A DNA stretch of 64,000 nt from Mesostigma viride (Eukaryota; Streptophyta; Mesostigmatophyceae; Mesostigmatales; Mesostigmataceae): positions 7,705,576-7,769,575 of the forward strand of contig RPFO01000065.1 of assembly GCA_009746045.1 (NCBI GenBank), written 5' to 3'. Shown piece by piece: positions 1 through 42,149 of the stretch (positions are counted from its first letter, which is position 1; each line of letters opens with the position of its first letter). A model generated the notes under the pieces. The model saw only the letters and a list, made by a program, of their open reading frames with translations. It ran no database searches and was not told the origin of the DNA. The position numbers and the translations under genes are program-made.

Positions 1-56
1 GCGATGCATGGCAGCACGTTCCAAGTTCCAACCTTCCAACGTGGGCATGGCACATT

Positions 57-63
57 TATAAAT
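57..63 (+). promoter_or_regulatory. TATA-like box upstream of P5CR
   Basis: The sequence TATAAAT lies about 150 bp upstream of the P5CR ATG at 214. Spacing and sequence suit a core promoter TATA element, but the motif is short and the transcription start is not visible, so this is only a suggestion. Confidence 0.3.
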
Positions 64-213
64 CTGCACCTAATTAGTATAATTATGTGTGGCCCCATCA
101 TTTCGCCCCAGTTAAGGGGTCCTTGCTGTTGCTTATAACTATTGTCAAGTGAGTTTGCAAAGGAGTCTGCTCTATAGTTTACAAGGGAGCTTGAGGTGCT
201 AACTATTTCAACA

Positions 214-1032
214 ATGGCACCTGTTAATGCGAAGATCGGTTTCATTGGATCAGGCCAGATGGCAGAGGCACTTGCGAAAGGCTTCATCGCTGCAAAGGTC
301 GCGAATGCGTCGCAAATCTATGCAACAGACGTGGTCCCTGTTCGCCGAGACGTCATGGCTCAAATGGGAATCACTGCGTTCGAAGACACGGCCGACGTCG
401 TCCGTAACAGCGACGTCGTCTTCGTGTCCGTGAAACCTGACAACGTGCCTGAGGTGCTCCAAGCCCTGCGTAGCTCTGGCCTCCTGACCTCCCGTCACGT
501 GGTAGTCTCCATCTGTGCCGGTGTCACGCTGCAAGCTCTCGAGACCAACATGGGGGATGTTCCGTTCGTGAGGGTCATGCCAAACTATCCCTGCCTCGTG
601 GGTCAGACCGCCGCCGGCATGGCCCTGGGCACGCACGCGAAGCCGGAGCATGGCGCCATCGTGTCCACCCTACTGGAAGCCGTTGGCAAGGTCCACATCG
701 TCAAGGAAAAGCTTCTGGACGCGGTCACGGGCCTAAGCGGCAGCGGCCCGGCCTTTGTGTTTGCCATCATCGAAGCGATGGCCGATGGAGGGGTTTACGC
801 GGGGCTGCCCCGTGACGTGGCGACCTCCCTCGCCGCGCAGACGGTGCTCGGGTCCGCGCAGATGGTCCTCCAAACGGGCAAGCACCCAGGCTTGCTCAAG
901 GACAGCATCTGCTCCCCCGGAGGGACGACCATCGAGGGGATGCTCGCGCTCGAAAAGGCGGGCGTGAGGGCGGGCGTGATGGAGGCGGTCATCGCGGCGG
1001 CCAACAAGGCCACGGCGCTAGGCAAGCGTTGA
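214..1032 (+). CDS. P5CR: pyrroline-5-carboxylate reductase (P5CR), intronless
   Basis: It encodes a 272-residue enzyme that reduces 1-pyrroline-5-carboxylate to L-proline with NAD(P)H, the last step of proline synthesis. Visible hallmarks: the N-terminal Rossmann loop GFIGSGQMAEAL (about residues 9-20), SVKP, the RVMPNYP segment, LSGSGPAF, an ADGGV-AGLPR helix and the C-terminal SPGGTTIEG motif. Length matches the family (about 270-280). The ATG at 214 is chosen because it has a strong context (A at -3, G at +4); the open frame runs back to a GTG at 196, which is not a credible nuclear start. There is no transit peptide, so the product is probably cytosolic. AATAAA at 1100-1105 could be the poly(A) signal. 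Two oddities: it has no intron although its neighbours have many, and it reads MPNYP where plant and bacterial enzymes usually have MPNTP. It is tail-to-tail with the CTL gene. Confidence 0.95.
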   Translation: MAPVNAKIGFIGSGQMAEALAKGFIAAKVANASQIYATDVVPVRRDVMAQMGITAFEDTADVVRNSDVVFVSVKPDNVPEVLQALRSSGLLTSRHVVVSICAGVTLQALETNMGDVPFVRVMPNYPCLVGQTAAGMALGTHAKPEHGAIVSTLLEAVGKVHIVKEKLLDAVTGLSGSGPAFVFAIIEAMADGGVYAGLPRDVATSLAAQTVLGSAQMVLQTGKHPGLLKDSICSPGGTTIEGMLALEKAGVRAGVMEAVIAAANKATALGKR

Positions 1033-1249
1033 CCAGAGTCGCCTGAATGGGAGATGCGGCTGTTTACATCACAGCTTCCTTTTCGCAGGGACTAGCTTGA
1101 ATAAACAAACACACTTGCCTGTGCTCGCCGGTTAGAGATAAAGACATAGTTTAGGAAACATGGCTGCAATGGGAGCTGTAGCCTGTATGGGTACTTACGA
1201 CTCTACGTACAGTGTTCCCATCGATCCAGTCCACCTTTTATAGAAATAA

Positions 1250-1315
1250 TTCCGTGACTCCCCAATCGGAGCACGTGTTTAATTAATTTATTGATTAATT
1301 AACTAATTATTAATA
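1250..1315 (+). mobile_element. detached 3' end of LINE family B (stem-loop plus TTAAT tail)
   Basis: CCGTGACTCCCCAATCGGAG and then GCACGTG precede a long TTAATTAAT-rich tail. The same stem-loop and tail occur at 62120-62180 on this strand and, inverted, at 59670-59730 directly after LINE-like coding sequence. I read it as a 5'-truncated insertion that retains only the 3' end. Confidence 0.5.
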
Positions 1316-2365
1316 GAGATAATTACGGTTGCCAATTTGTATCTCTCCATTTAAAATGCATGCCCCGGCTGGGGGCTGACATGTGCAAGAACCAATTCGT
1401 TGACCATGCATGAACGCGATCGATGGATCGCTCCAGTTCTAGGACTGTAGGAATTAAATGCCTCCAATCACATACAGAAATGTTAGACAGATAGATGCAG
1501 GCCGCCGCTCATGCACGGGGGACAGGACAGGTGCAGATAATACTTTCTTTCCAAATTATGGCGCAGAAAATCATGTGTGATCAAAGCTTCCCATCCGTGT
1601 TTTATTGCAATCGGCGGATGAAACCAAGGAAAACGAGCCAAACTTCCACAGCAAAGAGCTGTCTTCAAAACAACCTACTTACTAACACGTACTGGTCAAC
1701 ATTACCACAGTAGCCACGCTTCCCTGGCCTTCAGCACTTTCGTTCTAATGATGCAACTGCCCATCTGATCCGTTACGTGTCTCCAGTATCATGTAAGCTG
1801 TAGCATAAGCTGATCCGTATAGGGGGTGCTGCTGATGGGACATGAAACTGCGAGTGGCCAATGCGCGTGTGCAGATGCATGCACCATGCAACAGTCAGTA
1901 TCAACTCAAGACAACCAGATTATTGTCGCTGAGGGGACGGCATGTCCCACCGTGCCAGCAGAATCCAAGGGGCTTGCATTCCCTAGTCCTGAGGATCTGC
2001 TACGTGCATGTCTCATCCAGGGGTTAACCCCTGGCAAGCACCGAAGGAGGTGGGTGGTACTGGGTGCGGTCCCCCACCACCGCAGCGGGCGCCCCAGGGG
2101 ACCCCAGGCGGGGAGACCCTCCGCCCAGGGGGCTGAAGCCTCGGCGACCGGATATGGACCTCCTGCGCCCGGGTGGCAGCAGAAGGAAAAATACCTGCAA
2201 GTGGGTAGGAACACAACGGGCAGCATCATACCCATGAGAACGGGGAGCTTTTAGGGGGGAACGCAATCGGCAGCATTACACAATTGTGGGTACATGCGTG
2301 CACATGGCGAAGAGCATGCCCGCATGTGCCACATCAACATGACGTAAGAATGAAATGCTGGGTGC

Positions 2366-2425
2366 GTTCATAATTAACTAATCTACACGTAGACTGCGTC
2401 ACGTGAGCATCAGTCCTCAGCCGGT
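2366..2425 (-). mobile_element. detached 3' end of LINE family A (hairpin plus AT tail)
   Basis: On the minus strand this reads GAGGACTG, then the hairpin related to CACGTGACGCAGTCACGTG (here with one inserted base), then a TTAGTTAATT tail. It matches the 3' ends of the larger LINE-A copies at 39320-39370 and 43585-43640, but no coding sequence is attached. Confidence 0.5.
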
Positions 2426-2646
2426 GTGTTGGTGAACAAGGTCGACTGCGGATGCCGCACGCCTTTAACCCGCCACCCCTGGGTCTAACATGAAGCAATC
2501 GCTGAATTTATTTGTACACCTTGTATTTAGAACAAGAACCTCCGGCATCCTGTATGTTTTCAAGGTATTATTAGCAAGGATGTCTGTGTTCATGGGTAGC
2601 CACCCTTTTTTTTCCTTCTTGCACCGTGGATGTCTGCGTGGTAGAA

Positions 2647-2930
2647 GAAATGCCACACCTTACAAAAGAAAAGCTACGTCTAACAGATGCGGCAGCCCAC
2701 ATAAATGCCACACCTTACAAAAGAAAGGAAACGTCTAACAGATGCTGTAGCCCACATAAATGCCACACCTTACAAAGAAAGGCAACGTCTAACAGATGCT
2801 GTAGCCCACATAAATGCCACACCTTACAAAGAAAGGCTACGTCTAACAGATGCTGTAGCCCACATAAATGCCACACCTTACAAAGAAAGGCTACGTCTAA
2901 CAGATGCGGTAGGCCACATCTCATGAACCC
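2647..2930. repeat. 54-55-bp minisatellite, about 5 copies
   Basis: The unit is anchored by GCCACACCTTACAAA at about 2652, 2707, 2762, 2816 and 2870. On the minus strand each unit contains TTTGTAAGG, so the chlorophyte-type poly(A) signal TGTAA is repeated in every unit. It overlaps the 3' part of the candidate last exon of the CTL gene. Confidence 0.85.
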
Positions 2931-3027
2931 ATCCGCTGCATGCACGTTCGTACGCCAACTCTAGCCGCCCCACCCCACCCTGCCCACATCGAGCATCAAG
3001 TGCATCGTGGCAAGTGATACCCGACAT
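2878..3027 (-). CDS. candidate terminal exon of the CTL gene (tentative)
   Basis: Exon 15 of the CTL gene ends in phase 0 with no stop, so at least one more exon is needed. Downstream on the minus strand a pyrimidine-rich tract and CAG (3030-3028) precede an in-phase 49-codon frame starting MSGITCHDALDARC and ending SLSL-stop at 2878. It would give a 691-residue protein, normal for CTL proteins. The tail has no family motif and runs into a minisatellite, so it rests only on phase and splice-site quality. An alternative acceptor slightly upstream would give an 18-residue tail. Confidence 0.3.
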   Translation of the reverse strand: MSGITCHDALDARCGQGGVGRLELAYERACSGWVHEMWPTASVRRSLSL

Positions 3028-3097
3028 CTGCAACGGGGGCAAAATGCCAACTCTGGCAACCTCGAGAGCGCAATACTGCATCATGTGTGTGTGGTCA

Positions 3098-3598
3098 CAG
3101 TAGTGTAGTGTAGTGTAGTGTAGTGTAGTGTACTGTAGTGTAGTGTAGTGTAGTGTAGTGTAGTGTAGTGTAGTGTAGTGTAGTGTAGTGTAGTGTAGTG
3201 TAGTGTAGTGTAGTGTAGTGTAGTGTAGTGTAGTGTAGTGTAGTGTAGTGTAGTGTAGTGTAGTGTAGTGTAGTGTAGTGTAGTGTAGTGTAGTGTAGTG
3301 TAGTGTAGTGTAGTGTAGTGTAGTGTAGTGTAGTGTAGTGTAGTGTAGTGTAGTGTAGTGTAGTGTAGTGTAGTGTAGTGTAGTGTAGTGTAGTGTAGTG
3401 TAGTGTAGTGTAGTGTAGTGTAGTGTAGTGTAGTGTAGTGTAGTGTAGTGTAGTGTAGTGTAGTGTAGTGTAGTGTAGTGTAGTGTAGTGTAGTGTAGTG
3501 TAGTGTAGTGTAGTGTAGTGTAGTGTAGTGTAGTGTAGTGTAGTGTAGTGTAGTGTAGTGTAGTGTAGTGTAGTGTGTGTGTGTGTGTGTGTGTGTGC
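3098..3598. repeat. (TAGTG)n microsatellite followed by (GT)n
   Basis: About 95 pentamer units, nearly uninterrupted (one TACTG unit near 3131), run directly into a GT dinucleotide tract of about 25 bp. It lies just past exon 15 of the CTL gene on that gene's strand. The long reading frame across it encodes only a repeated LHYTT peptide and is an artefact. Confidence 0.97.
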
Positions 3599-3611
3599 AT
3601 TTGCTCATGGC

Positions 3612-3636
3612 CAGCCACCCACCTCGTGCACGTGCA
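3612..3636 (-). repeat. copy of the CTL exon 15 donor junction
   Basis: On the minus strand GCACGTGCACGAG-GTGGGT copies the true exon 15 end GCACGTGCATGAG-GTGGGT (junction 3697/3696), about 80 bp into the following intron. The donor sequence is kept. Confidence 0.6.
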
Positions 3637-3696
3637 GGGCAGCAAACTACACCGGCAAGCTTTGCCAGCCACCAAGCCCAAGCGGCCCCCACCCAC

Positions 3697-20649
<16,953 letters not shown>

Positions 20650-22017
20650 GCACGACTTGTCCTGTGGTAATTTTCCAGGCGCCTGTCGCGGAAGCCTTAC
20701 AGGCACAGCCCGCGAAATACTACCGCGAAGCCCAAGTGCTTCATGTCCGAGAACGGCTGCGCTGCAGCGCCGGCTTTATCACTTAGCGCGAATGCGATGC
20801 AATGCAGGACTTAATTAGATAAGCGCGCATAGCTCGTCAATTTCTGCCCAACGATCGCGAGCTGTGATTTCCGAGCAATTTGCCTTGTCATCGTGAGAAT
20901 TCCAGGTTTTTATTCTCGCGATGTGGCAGGGGCGAGAACTGAGATATCATTCTGAGATATCACTTGATCTACATACGGCGGGCATGTACAGAGACTGGGC
21001 CTACTAATTACAACTGCCGGGCAAGGAAAGCTGGAGAGTAGAGAGTGGAAGCCTAATCGTACATCGAGGCCGGAGCTGTCAGCGGAGGTGGATCTGAACG
21101 TGGATGCCCTCCAAGGTTTGTCAGCTCAAGGTTCGTTCCTCGTTCCTCGTTGACTCCATGTGCCAGCAACATGGTCATGAGTCATGAGTCATGACTCATG
21201 AAGGGAGCGCTAGTGCGCAACTGTTCTACATTATTCGCCAGTTGGCCTCCTACAGTTAATAAAATACTGTGTGTTCGCAGTTCGCAGTGCCACACCGCTG
21301 TGACCGCGGCTCCCCGCCTTACCAAACACGTGGCACCTTCCGAGCTGAGGGAATAAAGAATAAACTACCCGCGTGGGAACCTATGTGCCGAGAGGCGTGG
21401 GAATAAACGGACTGACTGACTGACTATCGAGTACCGACTACGCGACGGTCTCGAGTAGCAAGTCCTAAGTACAGGTTGAGGCACTGAAAATATAATAAGC
21501 CTGCGTTTCATGTAATGCAAAAACTTCGTTTCACCAGCGAAAGGTTCCGTGGGCTTCACGTGAAGTTTTGTTTACTAGATCCGGCATTCACCAGTATTCG
21601 TGGTTCTGCCTATACATGCTGCCATTTCGTCGGTTGTAACGCTGAAAGTCTGTTGCTTTTAGCGCCTTCAGCGAAGGCGAAGGCTTTAATGGAGAGTAAT
21701 CTCGGCAGCGAACGCCTGCTCTGCAGAGGTGACATGACACTTGAACAGTGTATCTGCGCCAACCACTAGCATCGTCGTTCCACAATGGCCTGTCAGGTTT
21801 TGTGAAAGGAGCCAGGATAGTACCCGCCCTATCCAATTGCAGGTTGGGAACGGTGACGAGATGAGTGACGGAAGCAAACGGACTATGCTCACCAGGTGAA
21901 ACATGCCAACTTTAAGCTGTGATGCCGGGCGAAGAGTTACCATTTTACGCATGATATTCACGCTGCGCATATGCAGAAATGCAGTGAACGTACACAGTTG
22001 TTAAGGCTTCGTGTGTG
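20650..22017. promoter_or_regulatory. divergent intergenic region between CTL and M14 genes
   Basis: This 1.37-kb gap separates the start codons of two head-to-head genes, so it must hold both promoters. A palindromic cluster of GTCATGA/TCATGAC strings at about 21172-21202 and a short GACT repeat near 21410-21424 stand out. No core promoter element is convincing and no gene is seen. Confidence 0.45.
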
Positions 22018-36142
<14,125 letters not shown>

Positions 36143-36990
36143 TCAATTAATTAGTCAACACGTAGACTCATCAGGCCCGGTCTGATGGGATCATGGAATA
36201 AATTAACACGTGAACCCAGTCCTTGATATAGGTGCGGATACGTACGACGCGCAGTACCAGGTCTCATGGGATCATGGAATCACGTTCATCACTTGACACT
36301 TGGCGAGGTGACCCCGGGGGGGTTAGTGCCACTCGAATAAAATAACATGTGGTTCCATCACGATTGAATCATGTGGTCGACCCGGATTCCATCATCCTGA
36401 ACGACTCTACACACGCGGATAAGATAAAAGCAGGCTTGAGCTCCCATGGTCCGGAATCTCCAGATCTCTGGCCTGCGCTAGTTGTCCCATTGATATGGTC
36501 GACACAGCCTGATGGGTTGATGGATTCATGGCCCGGTCGTCATCTTTCTCCTTCAGAGTGCCCCTGAATTTGGCCCTCGTGAAGCTGCCAAACCTTGTCT
36601 GGCCGCAAGGCGTAGTTAGTACTTAGTTCAAGTATGAGAGCACTTTGTCATCCACATGTCCCATGCAAGCCCACGCTCGGTCATACAACTATTAGGACAA
36701 ATAGTCAACGAGACCAATTGACGAGTTCATCAAAATGAAGTTAGAGCAATATAGGTACTAAGGGGTGAGGTGCAGACGGATCATGGTCATGAATGGGCAG
36801 GTTGGCATGCGTGATGCGGTGAATCGATCGATTCATAAAAAAGGCACAAATAAAACCTTGACACTGCACAATTTCAGAAAATGGCTTTCCGCAAATAGCC
36901 ATGATGCTCTCCTCTCAGACAACTACAGTACCCTAGTCCTTCCACGGCGTTGGATCGCCACGCGTCCAGGAATATTTAGTTGTCTCACTT
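36143..36990. other. 3' flank of the M14 gene with dispersed-repeat debris
   Basis: No gene is seen. AATAAA near 36198 may be the poly(A) signal of the carboxypeptidase gene. The block 36385-36500 is a copy of dispersed repeat R4 (also at 47110-47225). Confidence 0.5.
36385..36500 (+). repeat. dispersed repeat R4, copy 1
   Basis: CATCATCCTGAACGACTC, then ACGCGGATAAGATAA, GAGCTCCCATGGTCCGGAAT and CTGGCCTGCGCTAGTTGTCC then CATTGATAT recur in the same order at 47110-47225. Shorter pieces of the last part appear at 15750-15785, 44785-44800 and 51283-51300. Confidence 0.65.
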
Positions 36991-39235
36991 AATGCCATGA
37001 TGCTCTGGTCACTTGCATCTCGCTCGCCAACTGGCACAGTGCAACGTACGTACGTGCTGCCTCGACTATGTTGTGGTGCGCAAGCGTCATCAGCCTTGGA
37101 TCTGTACTAGCTGCTCGCTCGGCGCACGTGATTCCCCTTGTGCGCTCAGCTCATCGCATCGTAATCACCCGCATATCCGCCTGCGATTTCCCTTGCACTT
37201 TATAAGGACGTGGCACCCCTCAAGATGTGCGGAAACTGCTGTTGCTTGAGAAATCTGTGACAAAGCTCTGGAGGACTTCCCTAGTGAAAAATTAACTCGC
37301 CCACAAGCGCGCGGCGGACTGAGTTTGTACGTCGACGCGCTGGACATCCCAGCCAGCCACCGGCCCGGCTGCAGTCCGCTGCCGGCCCGGCCGTGGCATC
37401 CGCTCAAGTCCGGCACCTCGATGGCAGGCTGCCCGCAGCAGGGACCCAGCTGCTGCCCCCCCGACGCCCGTCCCGCTTCACCAGCTAGCCTAGCTGCACC
37501 GGCTCCCCGCCGTCATCCAGGCCCACTACATGCAAGCCCTGCGCGACAACCGCGACCCCGCCCGCCCGCTACGCACGCCTCAAGGAGGAATACCTCTCGG
37601 CCATCCGGCAGGCGACGAAGAATCAGGAGGACCTCCATGTCCGCGAATACTTCGCACGCCCACCTCGAGGATTGATCAACACGGCAAGTACGCCCGCTGG
37701 ATCTGCGCGACGCCCCAGCGTCCAGCAGGCATGGTGCACGACCGGTGCCCCGGACTCAGTTTGGCTCGCCGCAACAGCAGCTGCATGGACGGTGGTACTC
37801 CTGAGTCCCGGCCATGCATGTGCAGCCCCAGCCATACTCGGCGCCCCCCTGCCGCCCCCGCTGCACGGCCCGTACTGCCGGCCGCCCGGCGCCGGCGGCG
37901 GGGGTCCGGCCCTAGCTGCGCTGCCCACGCCGCCCGCCGCTGAGCCGGGACTACACGTACCGGCCGTCCCTGACGGAGCCCCAGGCCGACCCGCCCTGAC
38001 GAGCTACCGCCGCCTCACCGCGAGGCCGAGTTGCGCACGCGCCAAACAACTCCGCTTCTACGCTGGCCGCCCTAGCTAGGTACGTAGGACCTGACCACCT
38101 CGCCCCCGCCCCACGCCCGGCCCACGGTGACTGGCGGCGCCCAGTGGGCTTCCTGCTTGACGTCTGCAAACCGGATCCTCCCCACCGAGTACGTCACGCC
38201 ATGGCCGATGGCAGCACAGCTACTAGTACCGTGATTATGTACAGATTAAAAACAAAGGTTCTCATGACCGGCGACCCTGCGAACTACTTACCAAGGCGTG
38301 TGTATCCAGACTAGCGCCCGGCCGCGCTCCGAAATTGTTTATGCGCATGCACGCATGATCCTCAACCGTTTATTCGTTCTGCATGCTCTCAACCGTCATC
38401 TTGGGCAGAGCCAAAACTTTTTATGGGAGATCCCGGCCTGGGCGCAACCCAGCCCAGGGCGGTTGCATGGCCATCTTCGTCACGTGGCGCCTCTTCGAGG
38501 AGATTGCGCTCCTAATGCAGCCTGCATGGTTCTAGTATAGTAGTTTCCCGCCATCCTCATCCGTCGTCGACCTCATATCAAGGCTTTTGATTCTGTCCGG
38601 GCTGGGCGCGGCTGTCCTTGCTTGCGCTCGCGTACCCACAACCAACCCCCCTGCATGCATGATTGCTATGAATGCTGTCATTTGCTAACTGTATCAGTGA
38701 GGGGTCGACCACCTCGATGCGCACTCAATACGGCATTACTCCGCCATACGTCCACTGCACTGATCGAGACCGGCGTCTGCCGGGCAAGGTGCTTCAATGC
38801 GTCCTGTCACCGTACTCAAGTTTGAACATGATTGCAGTGGATTAATTATGTTATGTGCCAGGCACGTGCCCGCTTTAATTGCTAGCATCTCTGGCCGCGA
38901 ACCTGGCGTAGTAGTGATTACCGGAATAAGACCGGAGAAGGGGGGCCGACCAGCCAGCTAGCAGAATCGATCTAAGCTCGATCGCTGCCCTCATAGTATT
39001 ATGCATGCATGCCGACGACTATCACGCTCACTTGAGAAGCTGGAGTCTGCCCCACTCTGGCTCAGTGCCGGTGCACGTGACTAGGTATGCTGCATGGCAC
39101 GGAGCCCTAGGCAAACATTCTAGGCAAGTGGCTGCCATGGCGGCAGTGACTACCAATGATTACAAGCTAGGGCTATTCTAGCCCGCATGAGGGGGCGTCC
39201 ACATCTTGTGGTTGATAATCAGGTCCCCGCCCCTC
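36990..39235 (+). mobile_element. decayed LINE family A copy, plus orientation
   Basis: Fragments in several frames match the minus copy at 39320-42075: endonuclease-like LDYVVVRKRHQ near 37055, a linker domain with an ASHRPGCS-type segment near 37340, AKQLRFYA near 38043, ILNRLFVL and HLGQSQ near 38360-38415, and the post-YADD LEKLESAPLWL region near 39035. Stops, indels and internal losses are frequent; no long frame survives. Confidence 0.7.
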
Positions 39236-39319
39236 CAGTACACCAGATCTGTCCATGCGGGCCAGGTGGCAGCCCAGCTAGGCCCTGCAGGCGCCTGTGT
39301 CTAAGAATGTGGGAAACAT

Positions 39320-42075
39320 TAATTCATTAATTAATAGACACGTGACTGCGTCACGTGAGCATAAGTCCTCAGTGGGAGGGGAACATGGGATGGAATGGAT
39401 GGTATAAGCTATCTAGGTCCTAGTTACAGGGGTGTGGGCACCGCGGCCCGAATCGCTATGAATGCCATACTTGGTCACACGCGGAGCCCCCACAGGCAGC
39501 CTTGGGGGTGGTCTCCTTCATCACTACTTGCCATCTATCCTTGCGCACCATCTGCCTCCATATTACAGACAAACCAGGAGGCTGCCCGGGGGTGAGCCCG
39601 TCACGTCTAGTGTAGCACATGTCCATGCCGAGTCTATCACGAAAAGTCCACGGGTGGCGGCCCTGCCGCGCGCGGCCGGGGGCACGCCAGGTGAGGACAT
39701 ATCGCCCAGGCTGGGCGGGCTTGGTGCCAGCTAGTCTATCTGATGTATCTACCTGATCTGTGCGGGCCAGGTGCCCGGCTAGGCCCAGGCGCCTGTGCCT
39801 AATAATGTGGGAAACATAGGGCAAATCAGCGTACAAATCCTCATTACTAATGTGCAAACCAAGGGGATGTTAAGGGCCTGGCGCAGCATCTTGGTGACGG
39901 CGCCGTCGAGTCGTTGCTCCAGCTCCTGCGTCAGTGTCCACGTCTCGGCGCCGTAGGTCAGGATCGTCAGAATGACGACCTTGAAGAGGTCACGCTTGAC
40001 GATCCGGGGTAGGGCGGGGTTGCTCCACCAGCGGCGGTGGTCATGGAGGTGCGCCCACGCCATGCCGATCCGTGTCGTCATGTCGTCCTCGCAGTGGGAA
40101 GCCAACTGCCGAGCAGCTTGAAGCGGCCTGAAGGAGGGTAGTTGACCTCGGCATCGTCTAAGAGGCGGAGTGTGGGTGGGGGCCCTGCCATGCCGAGGGC
40201 CAGGGCCTCCGTTTTGGGGCTGATTTCTAGACCAACCGCCCGAGCCTCGAGCGCCAGGCAGTCCAGCCAAAGTTGGGCAGACTCCGGCTTCTCGATGAGC
40301 GTGATGTCGTCGGCATAAATGAGGTCAGCTAGTAAATTCTGCTGTTAGTCGGCCCCCCTTCCCCAAGCTCGTTCGTGATCGCTAGGCCAGGGGCACGGCC
40401 TGCAATGCTAGCAAAGCGAGCACGTGCCTGGCGCATAACATAATCCACGACAATAATAAACAGGTACGGCGACAGGACGCAACCCTGCCAGACGCCGGTC
40501 TGCAGTGGGCAGGGCGGGGTAATGCCGTGTTGAGTGCGCACCGAAGTGGTCGACCCCTCATACAGCGTGCGGATGACGGTAATCAGGGGAGTGGGGACGC
40601 GAGCGCGAGCAAGTACAGCCCATAGAGCGTCCCAGAGGACAGAATCAAAAGCCTTGATGAAGTCGACGAAGATCAGGATGGCGGGAAACTCACCAGGTTG
40701 CAGGAGAGCGATTTCCTCGAAGAGGCGACGCGCGACGAAGATGGCCATGACGGTGTTGCGCCCAGGACGGAAGCCCATTTGACTTTCCCCAAGGTGACAG
40801 TCGAGAGCAGAACGAAGGCGGTTGAGGATCATGCGCATGAACAACTTGAGTGCGGCGCTCTGGATGCAGACTCCTCTGTAGTTGGCGGGGTCGTCAGGGG
40901 AACCTTTGTTTTTGTACAGCATAATACGGTAGCTGTGCTGCCACTCAGGAATCGGCGGCGCGTCGGCAAGCAGGATCCGGTTGCAGACGTCAAGCAGGAA
41001 CCCCGTGAGCGCCGTCAGCTTAATCACCGGGGCTGGGAGCTGGTCAGGTCCAACGGCGGCGTAGAAGCGGAGTTGCTTGGCGGCGGTGCTCAGCTCGAGC
41101 TCGGTGAACGGCGGGAGCTCGTTGGGGTCGGCCAGGGGTTCCGTCAGGGCTGGGTACGTGTAGTCCTGCTCAGCGGCGGGCGGCGTGGGCGGCGCAGGGA
41201 CGTCCGCCGGTGCTACTGCCAGGCGTGCGGCCGCCAGAGGGCCAAGCGGCGGAGGCGGCGGGGGGCGCCGAGCAGCCGGGACTGGGAGGAATACCACTGG
41301 TCGAGCTGCTGCTGCGGTGAGCCAGAGAGCGTCCGCGGCGCCGGCTGCGCGCCGCCGGCGGGCCCGGTTGGGCGTGACGCAGGCGGGTCCAGGCGTACTT
41401 GCCGTGCTGGTCCTTGAGGTGGGCGAAGTACTCGCGGACATGAAGGTCCTCCTGCTCCTTGGTCGCCTGCCGGATGGCCGAGTGGTAATCGGCTTTGAGG
41501 CGGGCGTAGCGGGCGGGGTCGCTGTTGTCGCGCAGGGCTTGCCGGGCCTGGATGACGGCGGGGAGCCGGTGCAGGCTGGTGAAGCGGGGCGGGCGGCGGG
41601 TGGGCAGCAGGGCCCCGGCCGCGGGCAGCTTGTCAGCGAGGTGCCGAAGGGCCGATGCCGGGCCGGCAGCGAACAGCTGGGCGTGGCTGGCCGGGATGTC
41701 CAGCGCGTCGACGAACGCCTCTGCGGCGCGCTTGTGGGCGCGTTTTTCAGGGAAGTCCTCCAGAGCGTCGTCAGATTTCTCGAGCAACTGAAGTGCGCGC
41801 AAATCAGGTGGTGCCACGTGCTTACGAAATTAGGGCGAGGGGAATCGCAGGCGGATGCGGGCGGTGACGATGCGATGATCGGAGCGCACCAGGGGGATCA
41901 CATGCGAGCGAGCAGCTAGTACAGAGCCTTGATGACGCTTGCGCATTACAACATAGTCGATGCAGCGTTCAGTGCCAGTTGGCGAGGTGTGTGTGACCAA
42001 AGCATCTGGACTATGTGGAAAGCGGGTGTTGGCAGTGACCAAATCGCATGTCGTAAGCAAATCAGCATATAATAT
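39320..42075 (-). mobile_element. LINE family A copy with endonuclease and reverse transcriptase, near-complete 3' half
   Basis: Order on the minus strand: an APE-type endonuclease C-terminus (about 42075-41830, with IDYVVMRKRHQ and the SDHRIV motif), a linker domain (41817-41440), the reverse transcriptase (about 41200-40300, with YRGVCIQSAALKLFMRMILN, GFRPGRNT, motif A FVDFIKAFDSV near 40640-40676, GCVLSPYLF and YADD near 40305-40317), a thumb/C-terminal part (40270-39780, YGAETWTL) and a terminal segment (39857-39456, LSVIWRQMV). It ends with the hairpin CACGTGACTGCGTCACGTG (39339-39357) and a TTAAT tail. A one-base deletion before YADD and other frame breaks show that it is dead; the 5' part is missing. 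Confidence 0.9.
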
Positions 42076-42079
42076 GGGA

Positions 42080-42130
42080 AACATATAATATGGTGAATCC
42101 ATCTCACCTCCGTAATCTATCATTCTCAAT
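42080..42130 (-). repeat. dispersed repeat R3, copy 2, at the centre of the LINE inverted pair
   Basis: On the minus strand this contains TCATTGAGAATGATAGATTA then CGGAGGTGAGATGG, matching 23680-23730. It separates the minus and plus LINE-A copies and so lies at their head-to-head junction. Confidence 0.55.
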
Positions 42131-42149
42131 GAACATATATGGTAAATAA

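Larger units (their letters stand above)
1033..2640. other. intergenic stretch with retroelement tails and a GC-rich block
   Basis: No gene is recognised between P5CR and the first minisatellite. It holds a LINE-family-B-type 3' stem-loop and TTAAT tail (1250-1315), an unrecognised GC-rich block near 2040-2190, and a detached LINE-A 3' end (2366-2425). The reading frames across the GC-rich block on both strands match nothing I know. Confidence 0.5.

Noticed and set aside
196-213. A GTG start for P5CR at 196
   Set aside because: Nuclear genes start at ATG. The ATG at 214 has a good context and begins where homologues begin.
21172-21202. The GTCATGAGTCATGA palindromic cluster as an operator
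   Set aside because: It is a short simple repeat. Nothing ties it to a known factor, so it is only mentioned in the intergenic entry.
40698-41919. Long plus-strand frames (up to 244 codons) opposite the LINE-A reverse transcriptase
   Set aside because: They are GC-rich antisense shadows of the minus-strand reverse transcriptase and linker domain, with no motif of their own.
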